The notes: a model not told the origin generated them from the letters alone. A stretch of 64,000 nt of DNA from Gammaproteobacteria bacterium (GCA_029289235.1 JARFTZ010000052.1:84512-148511); one strand, 5' to 3'. Shown: positions 8,645 through 20,618, counted from the stretch's first letter. Numbers and translations: made by a program.

Positions 8645-8974
8645 TCATTTTTTGACCCAGGCGCCGGCAGGATTCTGTATGTAGTTGCCTGCCGCTGTCC
8701 GCGTCGCGGCTTCGCGCGCGAAGACCTTGGCTGCCTCCGCTTCCGTGATTCCGTTTTTGGCGGCGATCTGCGCGAACTGGGATTTTCTCTGGCGATTGAC
8801 ATCGGCCACCAGGGCCTTGACGTCGGCGGGCGCGTTGCCTTTGACGACGCCGAGATACCCGTCGTTCTGCTCGCCGATCCAGCCCTGGCTCTTGGCCGTC
8901 GTCAGATCGGCGGCAAAGGCGCCGGACATCAGGAAAAACAGGCTGAGGAAGCAGGCTCTTATCAAAGTCTTCAT
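8645..8974 (-). CDS. ydbL: YdbL-family (DUF1318) periplasmic protein
   Basis: The ATG at 8974 follows AAGGAA and gives 109 residues with a signal peptide ending AFAADL. The mature part (TAKSQGWIGEQNDGYLGVVK, then ADVNRQRKSQFAQIAAKNGI) matches the DUF1318/YdbL family. In E. coli the ydbH-ynbE-ydbL genes form an operon; YdbH is a TamB-like phospholipid transporter, YnbE an outer-membrane lipoprotein that extends the YdbH bridge, and YdbL a periplasmic modulator of YnbE. The same order is seen here. An ATG 30 bases upstream is possible but would place residues before the signal peptide. Confidence 0.92.
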   Translation of the reverse strand: MKTLIRACFLSLFFLMSGAFAADLTTAKSQGWIGEQNDGYLGVVKGNAPADVKALVADVNRQRKSQFAQIAAKNGITEAEAAKVFAREAATRTAAGNYIQNPAGAWVKK

Positions 8975-9009
8975 AGCATTTCCTTGGTCAAGATCGGTGT
9001 GCACGGCGC

Positions 9010-9204
9010 TTAAAACAGCCCCTTGTCGGAATCGAACAATTCCTGAACATCCTTTTCCACCTTGACCAGAATCTCGTGTTTGATGTTCAGGGTCATGTTG
9101 ATTTCGATCGGTTTTTCGGGGGCCTCGATGCGCACTGTCGGGGAGCAGGCGCCGATCAGCAGGGCCATTGCGGCGAGTGGAAGCAGGGGAAACGTCCTGG
9201 TCAT
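9010..9204 (-). CDS. ynbE: YnbE-family outer-membrane lipoprotein
   Basis: This 64-residue lipoprotein starts at 9204 behind GGAGC. The lipobox is LIGAC, with Cys at residue 19. The mature sequence (PTVRIEAPEKPIEINMTLNI) and the tail VEKDVQELFDSDKGLF match YnbE. In E. coli YnbE assembles end to end through beta-strand augmentation with the C-terminus of YdbH to bridge the envelope. The gene sits between ydbH and ydbL with short gaps, so the three are co-transcribed. The upstream frame is open, but the lipobox fixes the start. Confidence 0.93.
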   Translation of the reverse strand: MTRTFPLLPLAAMALLIGACSPTVRIEAPEKPIEINMTLNIKHEILVKVEKDVQELFDSDKGLF

Positions 9205-9244
9205 GGGGTGCTCCGGGCGGTGATGTGGTGCAAGATTAACAAAA

Positions 9245-11854
9245 TTACTCCAGCGAGCCCGAACGCAATTGTTCCAGGATGTGTCGGTTGAAGTCGCCGG
9301 AGAAGAGCGCGGCGCGGAACAGTCCGGGCAGAGCGCCATTGATGTCGAGCCTGAAACGGATGGGATAGCCGCCGTAAAAGTCGGGATTGTTGCCTTCCAG
9401 CGTGTTTTGCAGCCGGTAGGCGCCATCGGCGCCGTAGTGCAGCGTGACGTCGAGGTCGCGGAAGTGGAAGTTGCGCAAGGCCTGCAAGCCGGGGTTGTCT
9501 GGAATTACTGCCGATGGCGCATAGTTGATCGTTCCCGCACCGGGGCTTGTCAATCGGCCCTCGGGGATTTCCAGGCCGCCCGCTCGATAGACGAGCGGCA
9601 GAACACCGTTCAGCAGCCCGCTCCCGGAGAGTCCCTGAACGTTGGGCAAGGCCAGCAGTTGCCCCAGATCGATGCTCCGGATTTCCAGTGGCAAGGGTTG
9701 GCCCGTCAGCGGCCAATCCAAGGCGAGGGGGCCTCCGTGCACGCTTCCGCCGAGCAGCCCGGCATGCAGGGCATGCACGGTCAGCGATTGGTCGCCGAGC
9801 GCCAGGTCGACCTTCATGTCGGTCAGCGCCGTGCCGGTGGCCAGTTGGCCGCGTTGTGCCGTGAAAGTGATCCGGCCCCGCGGCGGATTCAGCCCGTCGA
9901 GTTGCAGCGCGCCCTGGATGTTGTCCGCCAGGGCCCGGTCCCAACCGAGCGTGGCGTCACGCAAATGAAAAGTCCCTTTGGCGTCGGCCGTTGCTGTCGC
10001 TTTCGCGCACCAGTTCAGCGCGAAACGGGCGTCCATTTCTCCGGAAGCGAGAACAAGCGGAAGCAGGTGCGACGGACGCGGTTGCAGCAGCTTGTCGAGA
10101 ACCGGCAGCGGCTGTTTCGCCGAGAGTGTTGCTTCGCCGCATACTGCGGACAAGGCGTGCGAACCGGAGAAGTGAAGCACTTCCGCATCCCGCAGGTACA
10201 GTGCGCCGTCGCCGTGCAGGGAGCCGTCGTTCAGCTGGACGCGGGTTCGCAGGGCGGGTGCTGGCCAGGATCCGAGGCGTACGGCATCGGTGGAAAGCAG
10301 CAACTCGCCGGTGGCGTTTTTCAGCGCCGGCTTGCCCGTCCGTTCCGCGGGCCGGAAGCGTGTCAGTTGCAGCCGGCTCGGGCCGAGCGTCAGCGTTTGT
10401 CCCTCGCCGGATTCGATTCTCAGTTGCGGGGTGCTGGCGTTGCCCTTCAACTCCAGCGTTTTCCAGAAGTTTTCATCGGTTTTGGCTGAGGCCTCCGCAT
10501 CCAGTTTCCACGTCGTCGGCCCCGCATTCATGGGCCTGTTTCCGTGCCAGGCGAGGCGATCCGCCGTTAGCTGCGCCGCAAATTCAGCACGAACACCGTT
10601 CCGGCGCGACCAGTGCAGTACGGCGTTTCCTGCCACCTGCGCGTTGCGGGCCTGAAACGCATCCAGCTGCAACTGCTTTGTGCCGCCCTTGATGCGCAGC
10701 TGCGTTTCGGCAGCATCGAGGTTCGGCTTATCCGAGCCCTTGTCCTGACCCAGTCGAATGCGTTGTACGGACCCTTCCCAATCGCCCCATGGTTTCGCGT
10801 GCAAGACGAAGGGGAAAATGCCTTGGCCCAGCAGCCCATCTTCGGAGTGGCTAAGTGCGAAAACGCTGTTCAGGCGCCCGGTGGCCTGCAAAGGGATTTT
10901 TCCGCCGGTGTCGATCCGCCATTGCCAGCCGGGTTGCAACTCGATTTGCGCAGAGGGGGCCTGCCAGGAAAAGCGCAGTTTTCCCGCGAAGGCAAAGTCC
11001 AGCGGTGCTGAGGTTTGCGTCGACCGTCCTTTCACATCGGTCAATTCGGCTTCTCCGCTGAGTTTCGTCAGGGTTCCGGCCGCGCTACCCAGGGCGGCTT
11101 CGGTTCGCAAGCTCAGCATTCCGTCTGACAGATCGATCGGTAGATCAAGTCCCAGATGGATCGAGAGTCCGGTCAGGGTAGTAAGTGGGATCCGGCCGCT
11201 CAGCGTCGCCGGTTGCCGTACCGGTTCACGGCCGATGCGCAGCGTCACGTTTGCCTGGGGGGCGTTCTTTGGTCGCCATTCGGTGAGGACTTCAAGCATT
11301 TCCTCCGGTGCTTCGGTCGGAGCTGCCGTCAGGCATACCAGACCGTTTGCCGTTTTGAATTCCGCCGACAGCCTTTCCTCGGTCAGACGAATCTGGAGAT
11401 GGCCGCGCGCTTCAAGCGGTGAAGCGTCCGGCCTGCGCACCGCCATGCGCAAATCGTTGATGCGTACGTCGTCGATCGGCAAGCGTGGCCAGGCAAGGTG
11501 TGGCCACGGCGATTCTTCCGTCGAATCCGCCGGAGTGACCTCCACGTCGGCGCGGGTGATATTCAGCTTCTGGATCTGGCGTTCTGCGAGTGAGTAGGTA
11601 AGCGCGATGTCGTGCATCGATACGCTGGCCCGGTGGCCACCGGGGCTGCGATAAACGGCGCGTACTTCGCGCAGTCGCGCCTGAACGGCCCCGATTTCGT
11701 CGATGTCCACGCGCAGCGACTCCACGCCGGGGATTTCCAGCCAGCGTTCCGCCGCCAGTCCGAGAATTCGCGGCAGGGCCAGCCAGAACGCGAACGACAC
11801 GAGCAGGAGGGCCAGCAGGCAGAGCGAGGCGCGTTTCCATGGAAAGGATGGCAT
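9245..11854 (-). CDS. ydbH: YdbH-like AsmA/TamB-family intermembrane phospholipid transport protein
   Basis: From the ATG at 11854 the protein has 869 residues: one N-terminal membrane anchor (about 8-30, LCLLALLLVSFAFWLALP) and a long periplasmic beta-rich body. Its C-terminal region, with SLTVHALHAGLLGGSVHGGP and ALRNFHFRDLDVTLHYGADG, is typical of YdbH (DUF748/dicarboxylate-transport-like). The final residues (RHILEQLRSGSLE) also fit. YdbH, TamB and YhdP together carry phospholipids from inner to outer membrane in E. coli. The frame is open further upstream (ATG at 11896), but those residues would precede the anchor. fumC is divergent. Confidence 0.9.
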   Translation of the reverse strand: MPSFPWKRASLCLLALLLVSFAFWLALPRILGLAAERWLEIPGVESLRVDIDEIGAVQARLREVRAVYRSPGGHRASVSMHDIALTYSLAERQIQKLNITRADVEVTPADSTEESPWPHLAWPRLPIDDVRINDLRMAVRRPDASPLEARGHLQIRLTEERLSAEFKTANGLVCLTAAPTEAPEEMLEVLTEWRPKNAPQANVTLRIGREPVRQPATLSGRIPLTTLTGLSIHLGLDLPIDLSDGMLSLRTEAALGSAAGTLTKLSGEAELTDVKGRSTQTSAPLDFAFAGKLRFSWQAPSAQIELQPGWQWRIDTGGKIPLQATGRLNSVFALSHSEDGLLGQGIFPFVLHAKPWGDWEGSVQRIRLGQDKGSDKPNLDAAETQLRIKGGTKQLQLDAFQARNAQVAGNAVLHWSRRNGVRAEFAAQLTADRLAWHGNRPMNAGPTTWKLDAEASAKTDENFWKTLELKGNASTPQLRIESGEGQTLTLGPSRLQLTRFRPAERTGKPALKNATGELLLSTDAVRLGSWPAPALRTRVQLNDGSLHGDGALYLRDAEVLHFSGSHALSAVCGEATLSAKQPLPVLDKLLQPRPSHLLPLVLASGEMDARFALNWCAKATATADAKGTFHLRDATLGWDRALADNIQGALQLDGLNPPRGRITFTAQRGQLATGTALTDMKVDLALGDQSLTVHALHAGLLGGSVHGGPLALDWPLTGQPLPLEIRSIDLGQLLALPNVQGLSGSGLLNGVLPLVYRAGGLEIPEGRLTSPGAGTINYAPSAVIPDNPGLQALRNFHFRDLDVTLHYGADGAYRLQNTLEGNNPDFYGGYPIRFRLDINGALPGLFRAALFSGDFNRHILEQLRSGSLE

Positions 11855-12030
11855 GTCGCGAGGATACGTAAGCGTATGGCCCGGGTCAAAATCCATTCGT
11901 CTTTGCTGCGCGGCACGAATGATTTGATCCCGCCCGCGGGACAACCTCTGCGTAATGCTGTTGTCGAAGACGTAAGCGATGAGCGGCGAGGCGTGGGCTG
12001 CGTTCGCGGATTGTCGGGAGAGGAGGGAAT

Positions 12031-13431
12031 ATGAGCGAGAAAGACATTCTTCCAAAGTCACGGGTCGAACACGACTCGTTCGGTCCGGTCGAGGTGCCCG
12101 GTAATTGCCTGTGGGGGGCGCAGACACAGCGTTCTCTCGAATTCTTCCGGATTTCCAGCGAGCGCATGCCCGGCGAACTGATCGATGCGCTGGCCCGGGT
12201 AAAGCGGGCCGCCGCGGTGGTCAACGGCGAACTCGGACTGCTTTCGCGCGACAAGGCGGCGGCGATCACGGCGGCGGCCGACGAGGTTATGGCAGGCCTG
12301 CATGCCGACCAGTTCCCCTTGGTCGTCTGGCAGACGGGGTCCGGGACGCAGACCAACATGAACATGAACGAGGTGCTGGCCAACCGCGCCTCGGAATTGC
12401 TGGGCGGCGAACGTGGCCCCAAGAGGTGGGTGCATCCCAACGACGAGGTCAATCTGGGGCAGTCCTCGAACGACATTTTTCCGACGGCGATGCATCTGGC
12501 CGTGGCGACCGGTATTGCACGTTCGGTACTGCCTGCGCTGGTGAAACTGCGCACGACGCTGGATGAACGCGCTGCGGATTTCGCCACTGTCGTCAAGATT
12601 GGCCGGACGCACTTGCAGGATGCCACGCCCGTCACGCTAGGCCAGGAATTCTCCGGTTACGTCGCGCAACTCGATCATGCGCGCTCGGCACTTGAAGCAG
12701 CACAGCCTGCCATTCATGCGTTGGCTGCCGGCGGCACAGCTGTCGGCACCGGACTGAACACGCATCCGGAATTCGGCGCGCGCATCGCCAGGGAACTTGC
12801 CCGGGCGTGCGGATTGCCGTTGGTCAGCGCCGCCAACAAATTCGCTGCGCTGGCGGCTCATGACGCGATTGTTTCGGCGCATGGTGCGCTGCGCACGCTG
12901 GCCGTCGCGTTGATGAAGATTGCCAACGACATTCGCTGGCTGGCTTCCGGTCCTCGCTCGGGGCTGGGCGAGATTCGCATCCCCGAGAACGAACCAGGCA
13001 GTTCGATCATGCCCGGCAAGGTCAACCCGACGCAATGCGAGGCGCTGACCATGCTCTGTGCGCAGGTCATGGGCAACGACGTGGCCGTCGGCGTCGGCGG
13101 CGCGCTTGGCAACTTCGAGCTCAACGTGTTCAAGCCGCTGATCGCCCATAACGTTCTGCAAAGCATCCGTCTACTCGCCGACGGCATGCATGGCTTCGAG
13201 GAGCACTGTGTGCGCGGCATCGCAGCCAACCGCGAGCGCATCGACGAACTGATGCGGCGTTCCCTGATGCTGGTCACTGCGCTGACGCCTCACATCGGCT
13301 ACGACCGCGCCGCCGAGATCGCCAAGCGCGCCCATCGTGAAGGCACGACCCTGCGTGAGGCGGCAGTGGCATCCGGCTACGTGTCGGCCGAGGACTTCGA
13401 TCGTTGGGTCCGGCCCGGGGAAATGGTCTGA
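12031..13431 (+). CDS. fumC: Fumarate hydratase class II
   Basis: The 466-residue product starts at an ATG behind GAGGAGGG. It has the fumarase/aspartase superfamily elements: [34 protein letters not shown], and the signature loop [16 protein letters not shown] at about residue 320. It catalyses reversible hydration of fumarate to malate in the TCA cycle. The class II, iron-independent, homotetrameric type is clear. It is monocistronic and divergent from ydbH. Iron-independent fumarase is often favoured under iron limitation or oxidative stress, but no regulatory site was recognised here. Confidence 0.97.
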   Translation: MSEKDILPKSRVEHDSFGPVEVPGNCLWGAQTQRSLEFFRISSERMPGELIDALARVKRAAAVVNGELGLLSRDKAAAITAAADEVMAGLHADQFPLVVWQTGSGTQTNMNMNEVLANRASELLGGERGPKRWVHPNDEVNLGQSSNDIFPTAMHLAVATGIARSVLPALVKLRTTLDERAADFATVVKIGRTHLQDATPVTLGQEFSGYVAQLDHARSALEAAQPAIHALAAGGTAVGTGLNTHPEFGARIARELARACGLPLVSAANKFAALAAHDAIVSAHGALRTLAVALMKIANDIRWLASGPRSGLGEIRIPENEPGSSIMPGKVNPTQCEALTMLCAQVMGNDVAVGVGGALGNFELNVFKPLIAHNVLQSIRLLADGMHGFEEHCVRGIAANRERIDELMRRSLMLVTALTPHIGYDRAAEIAKRAHREGTTLREAAVASGYVSAEDFDRWVRPGEMV

Positions 13432-13593
13432 ACCCGAGGTCTTCATTTTGCACTTTGGCCGAAGCGGGGGCGCGAACCCCGGAATTGTCGCGTTGTTGTC
13501 TTGTCAGTGCCGGTGTGCCACGCTGAAGAGCGAGAGGAATATCAGAATGGTGCGTACTCTCGTTCCAAACGTGCTTTGAGAAAGGAGTCAATC

Positions 13594-14478
13594 ATGTCAG
13601 GAAAAATGACCGCCATTGCCTTGGTCGTCGCAGCCATCGGGATGATGATCGGCGAACCGGTTTCGGCTCAGACAGGGGGAAGCCCGCCAGCCGCGAATGC
13701 CGCGGGCACTGTTCCGGAAAGCCAGCTTGTCAGTCACTACAGCACCTTTGCCGGCTCCCCCGCGAATGCCCAGTCGCTGGTGACCGGATTGCGCGATGGA
13801 ACAAGCATCACCTTGGTAAGCACGGACCCGACAGTTTCCTCGGCGACGTTTACGCCAGCGACAGGAAAACTCGGCTATGGAAACATCAATGTCGCGTTGT
13901 CTTTGGCGAGGGCGGATCTTGCCAGGCAAGGCATTGCCAATCCGACGCCGGCGCAACTCGCAGCGGCAATGAACGGGGGGGCGGTCGTAACCGCCTTGGG
14001 TCCCGTGTCCTTGTCGGGAGTGTTGGCTCAGCGCGCGGCCGGGATGGGCTGGGGGCAAATAGCGAATCAGATGGGCGTCAGTCTGGGTTCCATTGTCAGT
14101 GCCTCGAAGACCGATAACGCTGGGAAGAAAAGTGCGTCCGCCACAACGACGCGGACGGCTTCCGTGGCCGCCTCTGCCTCGCGTGGAAAATCGGGCCAAT
14201 CGAACACCGGAGGTGGCAGGGGCGGGATCGCCAGCAGCGAAGGAAACAGTGCCGCCAGCAGCGGCCGGGGCGGTGGCGGCGGCAGCGGGGGAAGTAACGC
14301 CGGTGGAAATGGCGGCGGCGGTCAAGGAGGTGGCAATAGTGGAGGCGGAAATGGCGGTGGTGGAGGTGGAAATGGAGGTGGCGGTGGAGGCGGTGGCGGT
14401 GGCGGTGGAGGCGGTGGCGGTGGCGGTGGAGGCGGTGGCGGTGGAGGCGGTGGCGGTGGAGGCGGTGGAGGCAAGTAA
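13594..14478 (+). CDS. Secreted protein with long poly-glycine C-terminus
   Basis: The ATG at 13594 follows AAAGGAG and gives 294 residues. A signal peptide (about 1-26, ending PVSAQ) precedes a folded region at about 35-180 (ALSLARADLARQGIANPTPA, AAGMGWGQIANQMGVSLGSI). From about residue 205 the chain is Ser/Asn/Gly-rich, and it ends in 33 uninterrupted Gly plus a terminal Lys. I do not recognise the family; AGMGWGQIANQMG-type motifs occur in small exported proteins of unknown role in betaproteobacteria. The glycine tail may be a flexible or surface-associated tether. Tract length could vary by replication slippage. Confidence 0.8.
   Translation: MSGKMTAIALVVAAIGMMIGEPVSAQTGGSPPAANAAGTVPESQLVSHYSTFAGSPANAQSLVTGLRDGTSITLVSTDPTVSSATFTPATGKLGYGNINVALSLARADLARQGIANPTPAQLAAAMNGGAVVTALGPVSLSGVLAQRAAGMGWGQIANQMGVSLGSIVSASKTDNAGKKSASATTTRTASVAASASRGKSGQSNTGGGRGGIASSEGNSAASSGRGGGGGSGGSNAGGNGGGGQGGGNSGGGNGGGGGGNGGGGGGGGGGGGGGGGGGGGGGGGGGGGGGGGGK
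14374..14472 (+). repeat. Low-complexity GGN repeat encoding 33 consecutive Gly
   Basis: The last 99 coding bases before the terminal Lys codon of the secreted protein are only GGT, GGC and GGA codons, with GGG absent. They form imperfect tandem units such as GGTGGCGGTGGAGGC. The opposite strand is open as a poly-proline frame, which is a shadow of this repeat. Confidence 0.9.
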
Positions 14479-14625
14479 GATACGTATCCGCAGGCTCTCG
14501 TAAAACACGGCAAGCTATCACTCTGTCATCGTCCATCGCTTGGCGAACAAGGAGGGTAATGCCACGGGCGCCAGCGCTCGTGGCAAAATCTGTCGCCATT
14601 TACCCACCTCATTCTCCGCAGCATC

Positions 14626-15501
14626 ATGCGCCACAAAAAATCGCGAACCGAGAAAATCGACATCCGTGGCCTGCGCTACAACGTCAGGCATTGGGGCTCC
14701 GATGACGCGCCTCTGGTCTTCTTCCTGCACGGCTGGCTGGATTGCTCGCCGACTTTCCAGTTCGTCGTCGATGCGCTCAAGAATGATTGGCACGTGGTTG
14801 CGCCGGATTGGCGCGGCTACGGTGAATCGGAATGGCTCAACCGGCCCTACTGGTTTCCGGACTATTACGCTGATCTCGATCGCCTTCTGAAGCATTTTTC
14901 GCCGGAAAAACCGGCGCGCCTGGTCGGCCACAGCATGGGCGCGAACATTTCGGCTTCGTATGCCGGAACGCGCCCGGAGCGGGTCGCCCAACTGGTGATG
15001 CTTGATTTCCTCGGCCTCAAGCCGGCGATCGATGATGATTCGCCGCGTCTTCTCGGCAAGTGGTTGCGGAATCTGGAGAACGGGCCGCCACGGAGTCTGT
15101 ATCCGACGGCGGACGCCTTCGCGGCGCGGCTGATGGAATCGAATCCTCGCCTCACCGAGGAGCGCGCGACATTCCTCTCCTGGTACATCTCCCGCGTCAA
15201 CGCCGATTCCACCGTCGAACTGGCCGCCGATCCGTGGCACCGCGTTCCCTCGCCGCTGCCGTATCACATCGATGATTCGCTGGCGTGCTGGCGACGCATC
15301 AAGGCGCCGGTGCTGCTGGCGATTGCCGAGCACGGCTTCGTCGTCCGCCGCTTCGGCAACGATCCGCGCGAGTTTGAGCGTCGCCGCGGGAGCATTCCCG
15401 ATCTCCGCTGCGTCGACATCCCCGATGCCGGCCATAACGTGCAGCATGATCAGCCGGAACTCGTGGCGCAGGCGATCGAGGCGTTCCTTGCACGCGATTG
15501 A
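14626..15501 (+). CDS. Alpha/beta-fold hydrolase
   Basis: The 291-residue protein has the alpha/beta hydrolase core. The oxyanion region is FFLHGWLDCSPTFQ, the strand after it APDWRGYGESEW, and the nucleophile elbow GHSMG with Ser103. The likely acid is in the region after PVLLAIAEHG, and the catalytic His is in DAGHNVQHDQPELVA near residue 270. It has no signal peptide, so it is probably cytoplasmic. The substrate is unknown; epoxide-hydrolase-like or esterase activity is possible. The gene stands alone and converges with the lipoprotein gene that ends 1 base after its stop codon. Confidence 0.9.
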   Translation: MRHKKSRTEKIDIRGLRYNVRHWGSDDAPLVFFLHGWLDCSPTFQFVVDALKNDWHVVAPDWRGYGESEWLNRPYWFPDYYADLDRLLKHFSPEKPARLVGHSMGANISASYAGTRPERVAQLVMLDFLGLKPAIDDDSPRLLGKWLRNLENGPPRSLYPTADAFAARLMESNPRLTEERATFLSWYISRVNADSTVELAADPWHRVPSPLPYHIDDSLACWRRIKAPVLLAIAEHGFVVRRFGNDPREFERRRGSIPDLRCVDIPDAGHNVQHDQPELVAQAIEAFLARD

Positions 15502-15502
15502 T

Positions 15503-16291
15503 CTATTTCAACTCGGGTGACGGTGCGGTGCGTGGGGCGTTCGGGTCGTATCCGGGCGGCAGGATCAGCCGCATGGAGGGATCTTTTGGCGCCTGCTCGC
15601 GGAAGGTTTTTACCTCCGCTTGCAGCTTGCCGATCATTTCCGTCATTGCTTCGTCGAATCCCCGGGTACGGGCCTCACGCGCCAGTTCGGAAAAGCCGAC
15701 CATCGTGGCTGATCCCTTGATGTTCGAGACACCACCGGCGCGTAACAGCAGACGGCGGCTCTTGATGTCGAAAACCGAAGTCTCGACGGCGGTGAGGATG
15801 TCGTACTGATCGCCCTGGACCACGTAGGCCCCGATCCCCGTCCAATAGAGGAACGACGAGCCGGTCGCGCCGGCGTTCTGAACCTGGTCGAACGAAATCA
15901 GCGCGATGACGTCGAGCTTGAGCAGCCTGGCGATGCGGTCGAGATTGGAAAATCCGCCTCCTGCCTCAAGATAGACCGAGGGAACAGCGACGATTTCCCG
16001 AACGAACGGATAACCGGTGAAGGCCGCGCGGACCTTCTCGCTCAGTTTCAGGCGATCGCTCTCCGGCAGGCGGAACTGGGGCGGCGTGTTGTCGGGAACG
16101 AAAGCTACGCCGATACGAAAGGGGACATGCAGTTCCGCCGTCGATTCCGGCGCTGTCGGTACGTTGCCGGTTTCCGGATAGAGATAGGAGAGGACGGATG
16201 CTACCTGTCGCTGCCGGGAATTTTGCTCCATCGAGGCGCAGCCGCCAAGCAAGAGAATGATGGTGGCGAAAAGGGTCGGAAACCTTGACAT
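15503..16291 (-). CDS. Rhombotarget-type lipoprotein
   Basis: The ATG at 16291 follows GGAGG and gives 262 residues. A lipobox LLGGC puts the lipidated Cys near residue 18. The mature protein carries VASVLSYLYPETGN, then LHVPFRIGVAFVPDN, LDRIARLLKLDVIALISFDQ, YWTGIGAYVVQGDQYD and SVFDIKSRRLLLRAGG. From memory this pattern is close to the family named rhombotarget lipoprotein, which was defined by its association with rhombosortase-type systems. No rhombosortase gene is seen in the window. It is probably anchored to the outer membrane from the periplasmic side. Function is unknown. Confidence 0.75.
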   Translation of the reverse strand: MSRFPTLFATIILLLGGCASMEQNSRQRQVASVLSYLYPETGNVPTAPESTAELHVPFRIGVAFVPDNTPPQFRLPESDRLKLSEKVRAAFTGYPFVREIVAVPSVYLEAGGGFSNLDRIARLLKLDVIALISFDQVQNAGATGSSFLYWTGIGAYVVQGDQYDILTAVETSVFDIKSRRLLLRAGGVSNIKGSATMVGFSELAREARTRGFDEAMTEMIGKLQAEVKTFREQAPKDPSMRLILPPGYDPNAPRTAPSPELK

Positions 16292-16467
16292 GGCCAGCCT
16301 CCACACGCGGGGTGACGCTTTCAGACTAGGCCGGATTCCAGACATGGGCAACCGCGGAAAAAAGGAAGCAAACGAACTTTTTCGGGGCAATCGCGGTCTC
16401 CTGCCCGCAGTCGGAAAACGCTGTAGAATCCGGCCCCTCCCCGCAGAAATACCCCTTCAAGGCCGCC

Positions 16468-18627
<2,160 letters not shown>

Positions 18628-18642
18628 GTGGTTCGGGTGTGC

Positions 18643-18648
18643 TAGAAT
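18643..18648 (+). promoter_or_regulatory. Probable -10 element of typA
   Basis: TAGAAT at 18643-18648 lies 30 bases before the typA ATG, with a TG two bases upstream as in an extended -10. It begins 16 bases after the ygiQ stop codon. No good -35 was found at 16-18 bases, so support is modest. Confidence 0.3.
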
Positions 18649-18677
18649 CCAGCCCTTTTTCAACGAGTTACCACTCC

Positions 18678-20525
18678 ATGTCCCGTTCAGTTCGCAACAT
18701 CGCCATCATTGCCCACGTCGACCACGGCAAGACTACCCTCGTCGACAAGCTGCTGCAGCAGGCGGGTACCTTCGCCGCGCACCAGCACGTCGCCGAACGG
18801 GTCATGGATTCGAATGACCTCGAAAAGGAACGCGGCATCACCATTCTCGCGAAGAACCTGGCGGTCGATTACGAGGGCGTGCATATCAACATCGTCGATA
18901 CGCCGGGGCACGCGGACTTCGGCGGCGAGGTCGAGCGGGTGCTGGGGATGGTCGACGGCGTGCTGCTGCTGGTCGATGCGGTCGAAGGGCCGATGCCGCA
19001 GACGCGCTTCGTTACCAAGAAGGCGCTGGCGCTGGGGCTGAAGCCGATCGTCGTGGTCAACAAGATCGACCGCGACGGTTCGCGTCCCGACTGGGTCGTC
19101 GATCACACGTTCGACCTGTTCGACAAGCTCGGCGCGACGGACGAACAGCTCGATTTTCCGGTGATCTACGCGTCCGCGATCAACGGCTACGCGATGACCG
19201 ACCTGAAGAATCCGGGAACCGACATGCGCCCGATGTTTGACGCGATCCTGAAACACGTGCCGGCGCCGGACGCAGGCAACGTGGACGGGCCGCTGCAACT
19301 GCAGATCGCCGCGCTTGACTACTCGTCTTATGTCGGACGCATCGGCATCGGCCGGATCCAGCGCGGGCGCCTGAAGCCGGCACAGCAGATCACCGTGATG
19401 TACGGCCAGCCCGATGCCGACGGAAAGTTCGAACATGGCGCGCCGAAGAATGCCAAGGTGAATCAGGTTTTCGGTTTCCGCGGTCTTGAGCGCACGCCGA
19501 TGGAAGAGGCCGTTGCCGGCGACATCGTGCTGGTGACCGGTATCGAGGAACTGTCGATCGGTTGCACGATCACCGATACCGCTTCGCCCGAAGCATTGCC
19601 GATGCTGAAGATCGACGAGCCGACGCTGAACATGACCTTCATGGTCAACAACTCGCCGTATGCCGGCACCGAAGGCAAGTTCGTCACGAGCCGGCAGATC
19701 CGCGAGCGCCTGCACAAGGAACTGCTCACCAACATGGCGCTGCGTGTCGAGGATACCTCCGACACCGATTCCTTCCTCGTTTCGGGACGCGGCGAACTGC
19801 ATCTGACGATCCTGCTCGAAACGATGCGCCGCGAGGGCTACGAACTGGCGGTCGGCCGGCCGAAGGTCATTTTCAAGACGATCGACGGCGAGCAGTGCGA
19901 GCCGTACGAAATGCTCACGCTCGACGTCGAGGAGTCGCACCAGGGCGGCGTAATGGAAGCACTGGGGTACCGCAAGGGCGATCTGGTCGACATGGTTTCC
20001 GACGGGCGCGGCCGCGTTCGTCTCGAATACCGCGTCCCGGCGCGCGGGCTGATCGGCTTTCAGGGCGAGTTCATGAACCTGACCCGCGGCACCGGCCTGA
20101 TGAGCCACGTGTTCGACGACTACGCGCCGGTCAAGGGCGACATTCCCGGCCGCCGCAACGGTGTGCTGATCTCCGCCGAACACGGCGAGGCCGTGGCCTA
20201 CGCGCTGTGGAAGCTGCAGGATCGTGGCCGCATGTTCTCTGTTCCGGGCGATCGTCTCTACGAAGGCATGGTCATCGGCATCCATTCACGTGAAAACGAC
20301 CTGGTCGTCAATCCGATCAAGGGCAAGCAACTGACCAATGTTCGGGCTTCCGGGACCGACGAGGCGGTGCGCCTGATACCGCCGGTGCAGCTGACGCTCG
20401 AATCCGCTGTCGAATTCATCGACGACGACGAACTCGTCGAAATCACCCCGAAAAACATCCGCATTCGCAAGCGTTTCCTCTCCGAGCATGAGCGCCGTCG
20501 CGCCCAGCGCAGCGAAGGAAGCTGA
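18678..20525 (+). CDS. typA: Ribosome-associated GTPase TypA/BipA
   Basis: The open frame extends far upstream, but the family start is the ATG at 18678 ([20 protein letters not shown]), giving 615 residues. The GTPase motifs are [10 protein letters not shown] (G1), [11 protein letters not shown] (G3) and NKIDR (G4). The EF-G-like domains III and V and the BipA C-terminal domain ([20 protein letters not shown]) follow. BipA is a translational GTPase that helps 50S subunit assembly and is needed in the cold and under stress. It appears to be transcribed alone, with a hairpin just after the stop. Confidence 0.97.
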   Translation: MSRSVRNIAIIAHVDHGKTTLVDKLLQQAGTFAAHQHVAERVMDSNDLEKERGITILAKNLAVDYEGVHINIVDTPGHADFGGEVERVLGMVDGVLLLVDAVEGPMPQTRFVTKKALALGLKPIVVVNKIDRDGSRPDWVVDHTFDLFDKLGATDEQLDFPVIYASAINGYAMTDLKNPGTDMRPMFDAILKHVPAPDAGNVDGPLQLQIAALDYSSYVGRIGIGRIQRGRLKPAQQITVMYGQPDADGKFEHGAPKNAKVNQVFGFRGLERTPMEEAVAGDIVLVTGIEELSIGCTITDTASPEALPMLKIDEPTLNMTFMVNNSPYAGTEGKFVTSRQIRERLHKELLTNMALRVEDTSDTDSFLVSGRGELHLTILLETMRREGYELAVGRPKVIFKTIDGEQCEPYEMLTLDVEESHQGGVMEALGYRKGDLVDMVSDGRGRVRLEYRVPARGLIGFQGEFMNLTRGTGLMSHVFDDYAPVKGDIPGRRNGVLISAEHGEAVAYALWKLQDRGRMFSVPGDRLYEGMVIGIHSRENDLVVNPIKGKQLTNVRASGTDEAVRLIPPVQLTLESAVEFIDDDELVEITPKNIRIRKRFLSEHERRRAQRSEGS

Positions 20526-20539
20526 GCGATGAAGCCCCT

Positions 20540-20563
20540 GCATCCCGGCAGGTGTCGGGATGC
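20540..20563 (+). terminator. Hairpin after typA (possible terminator)
   Basis: GCATCCCG and CGGGATGC are perfect 8-base arms around GCAGGTGT, 14 bases after the typA stop. No clear U-tract follows directly, so it may be a weak intrinsic terminator or an RNA 3'-end stabiliser. Confidence 0.45.
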
Positions 20564-20595
20564 ACTTCGTTTAGTTGATAAAAAACAACAAGATA

Positions 20596-20618
20596 AGGTG
20601 TTTTTCTAAAAAACACCT
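20596..20618 (+). other. Inverted repeat in the leader region of the GGDEF gene
   Basis: AGGTGTTTTT (20596-20605) and AAAAACACCT (20609-20618) are exact 10-base arms around CTA, in an AT-rich patch unlike its surroundings. It lies 79 bases before the diguanylate cyclase start. It could be a regulator-binding dyad, a promoter-proximal structure, or a second terminator for typA. Confidence 0.45.

Noticed and set aside
14322-14513. Poly-proline frame opposite the poly-glycine tract
   Set aside because: It is the mirror of GGN repeats and has no start context of its own.
18687-20285. 532-codon open frame antisense to typA
   Set aside because: Shadow of a clearly recognised GTPase.
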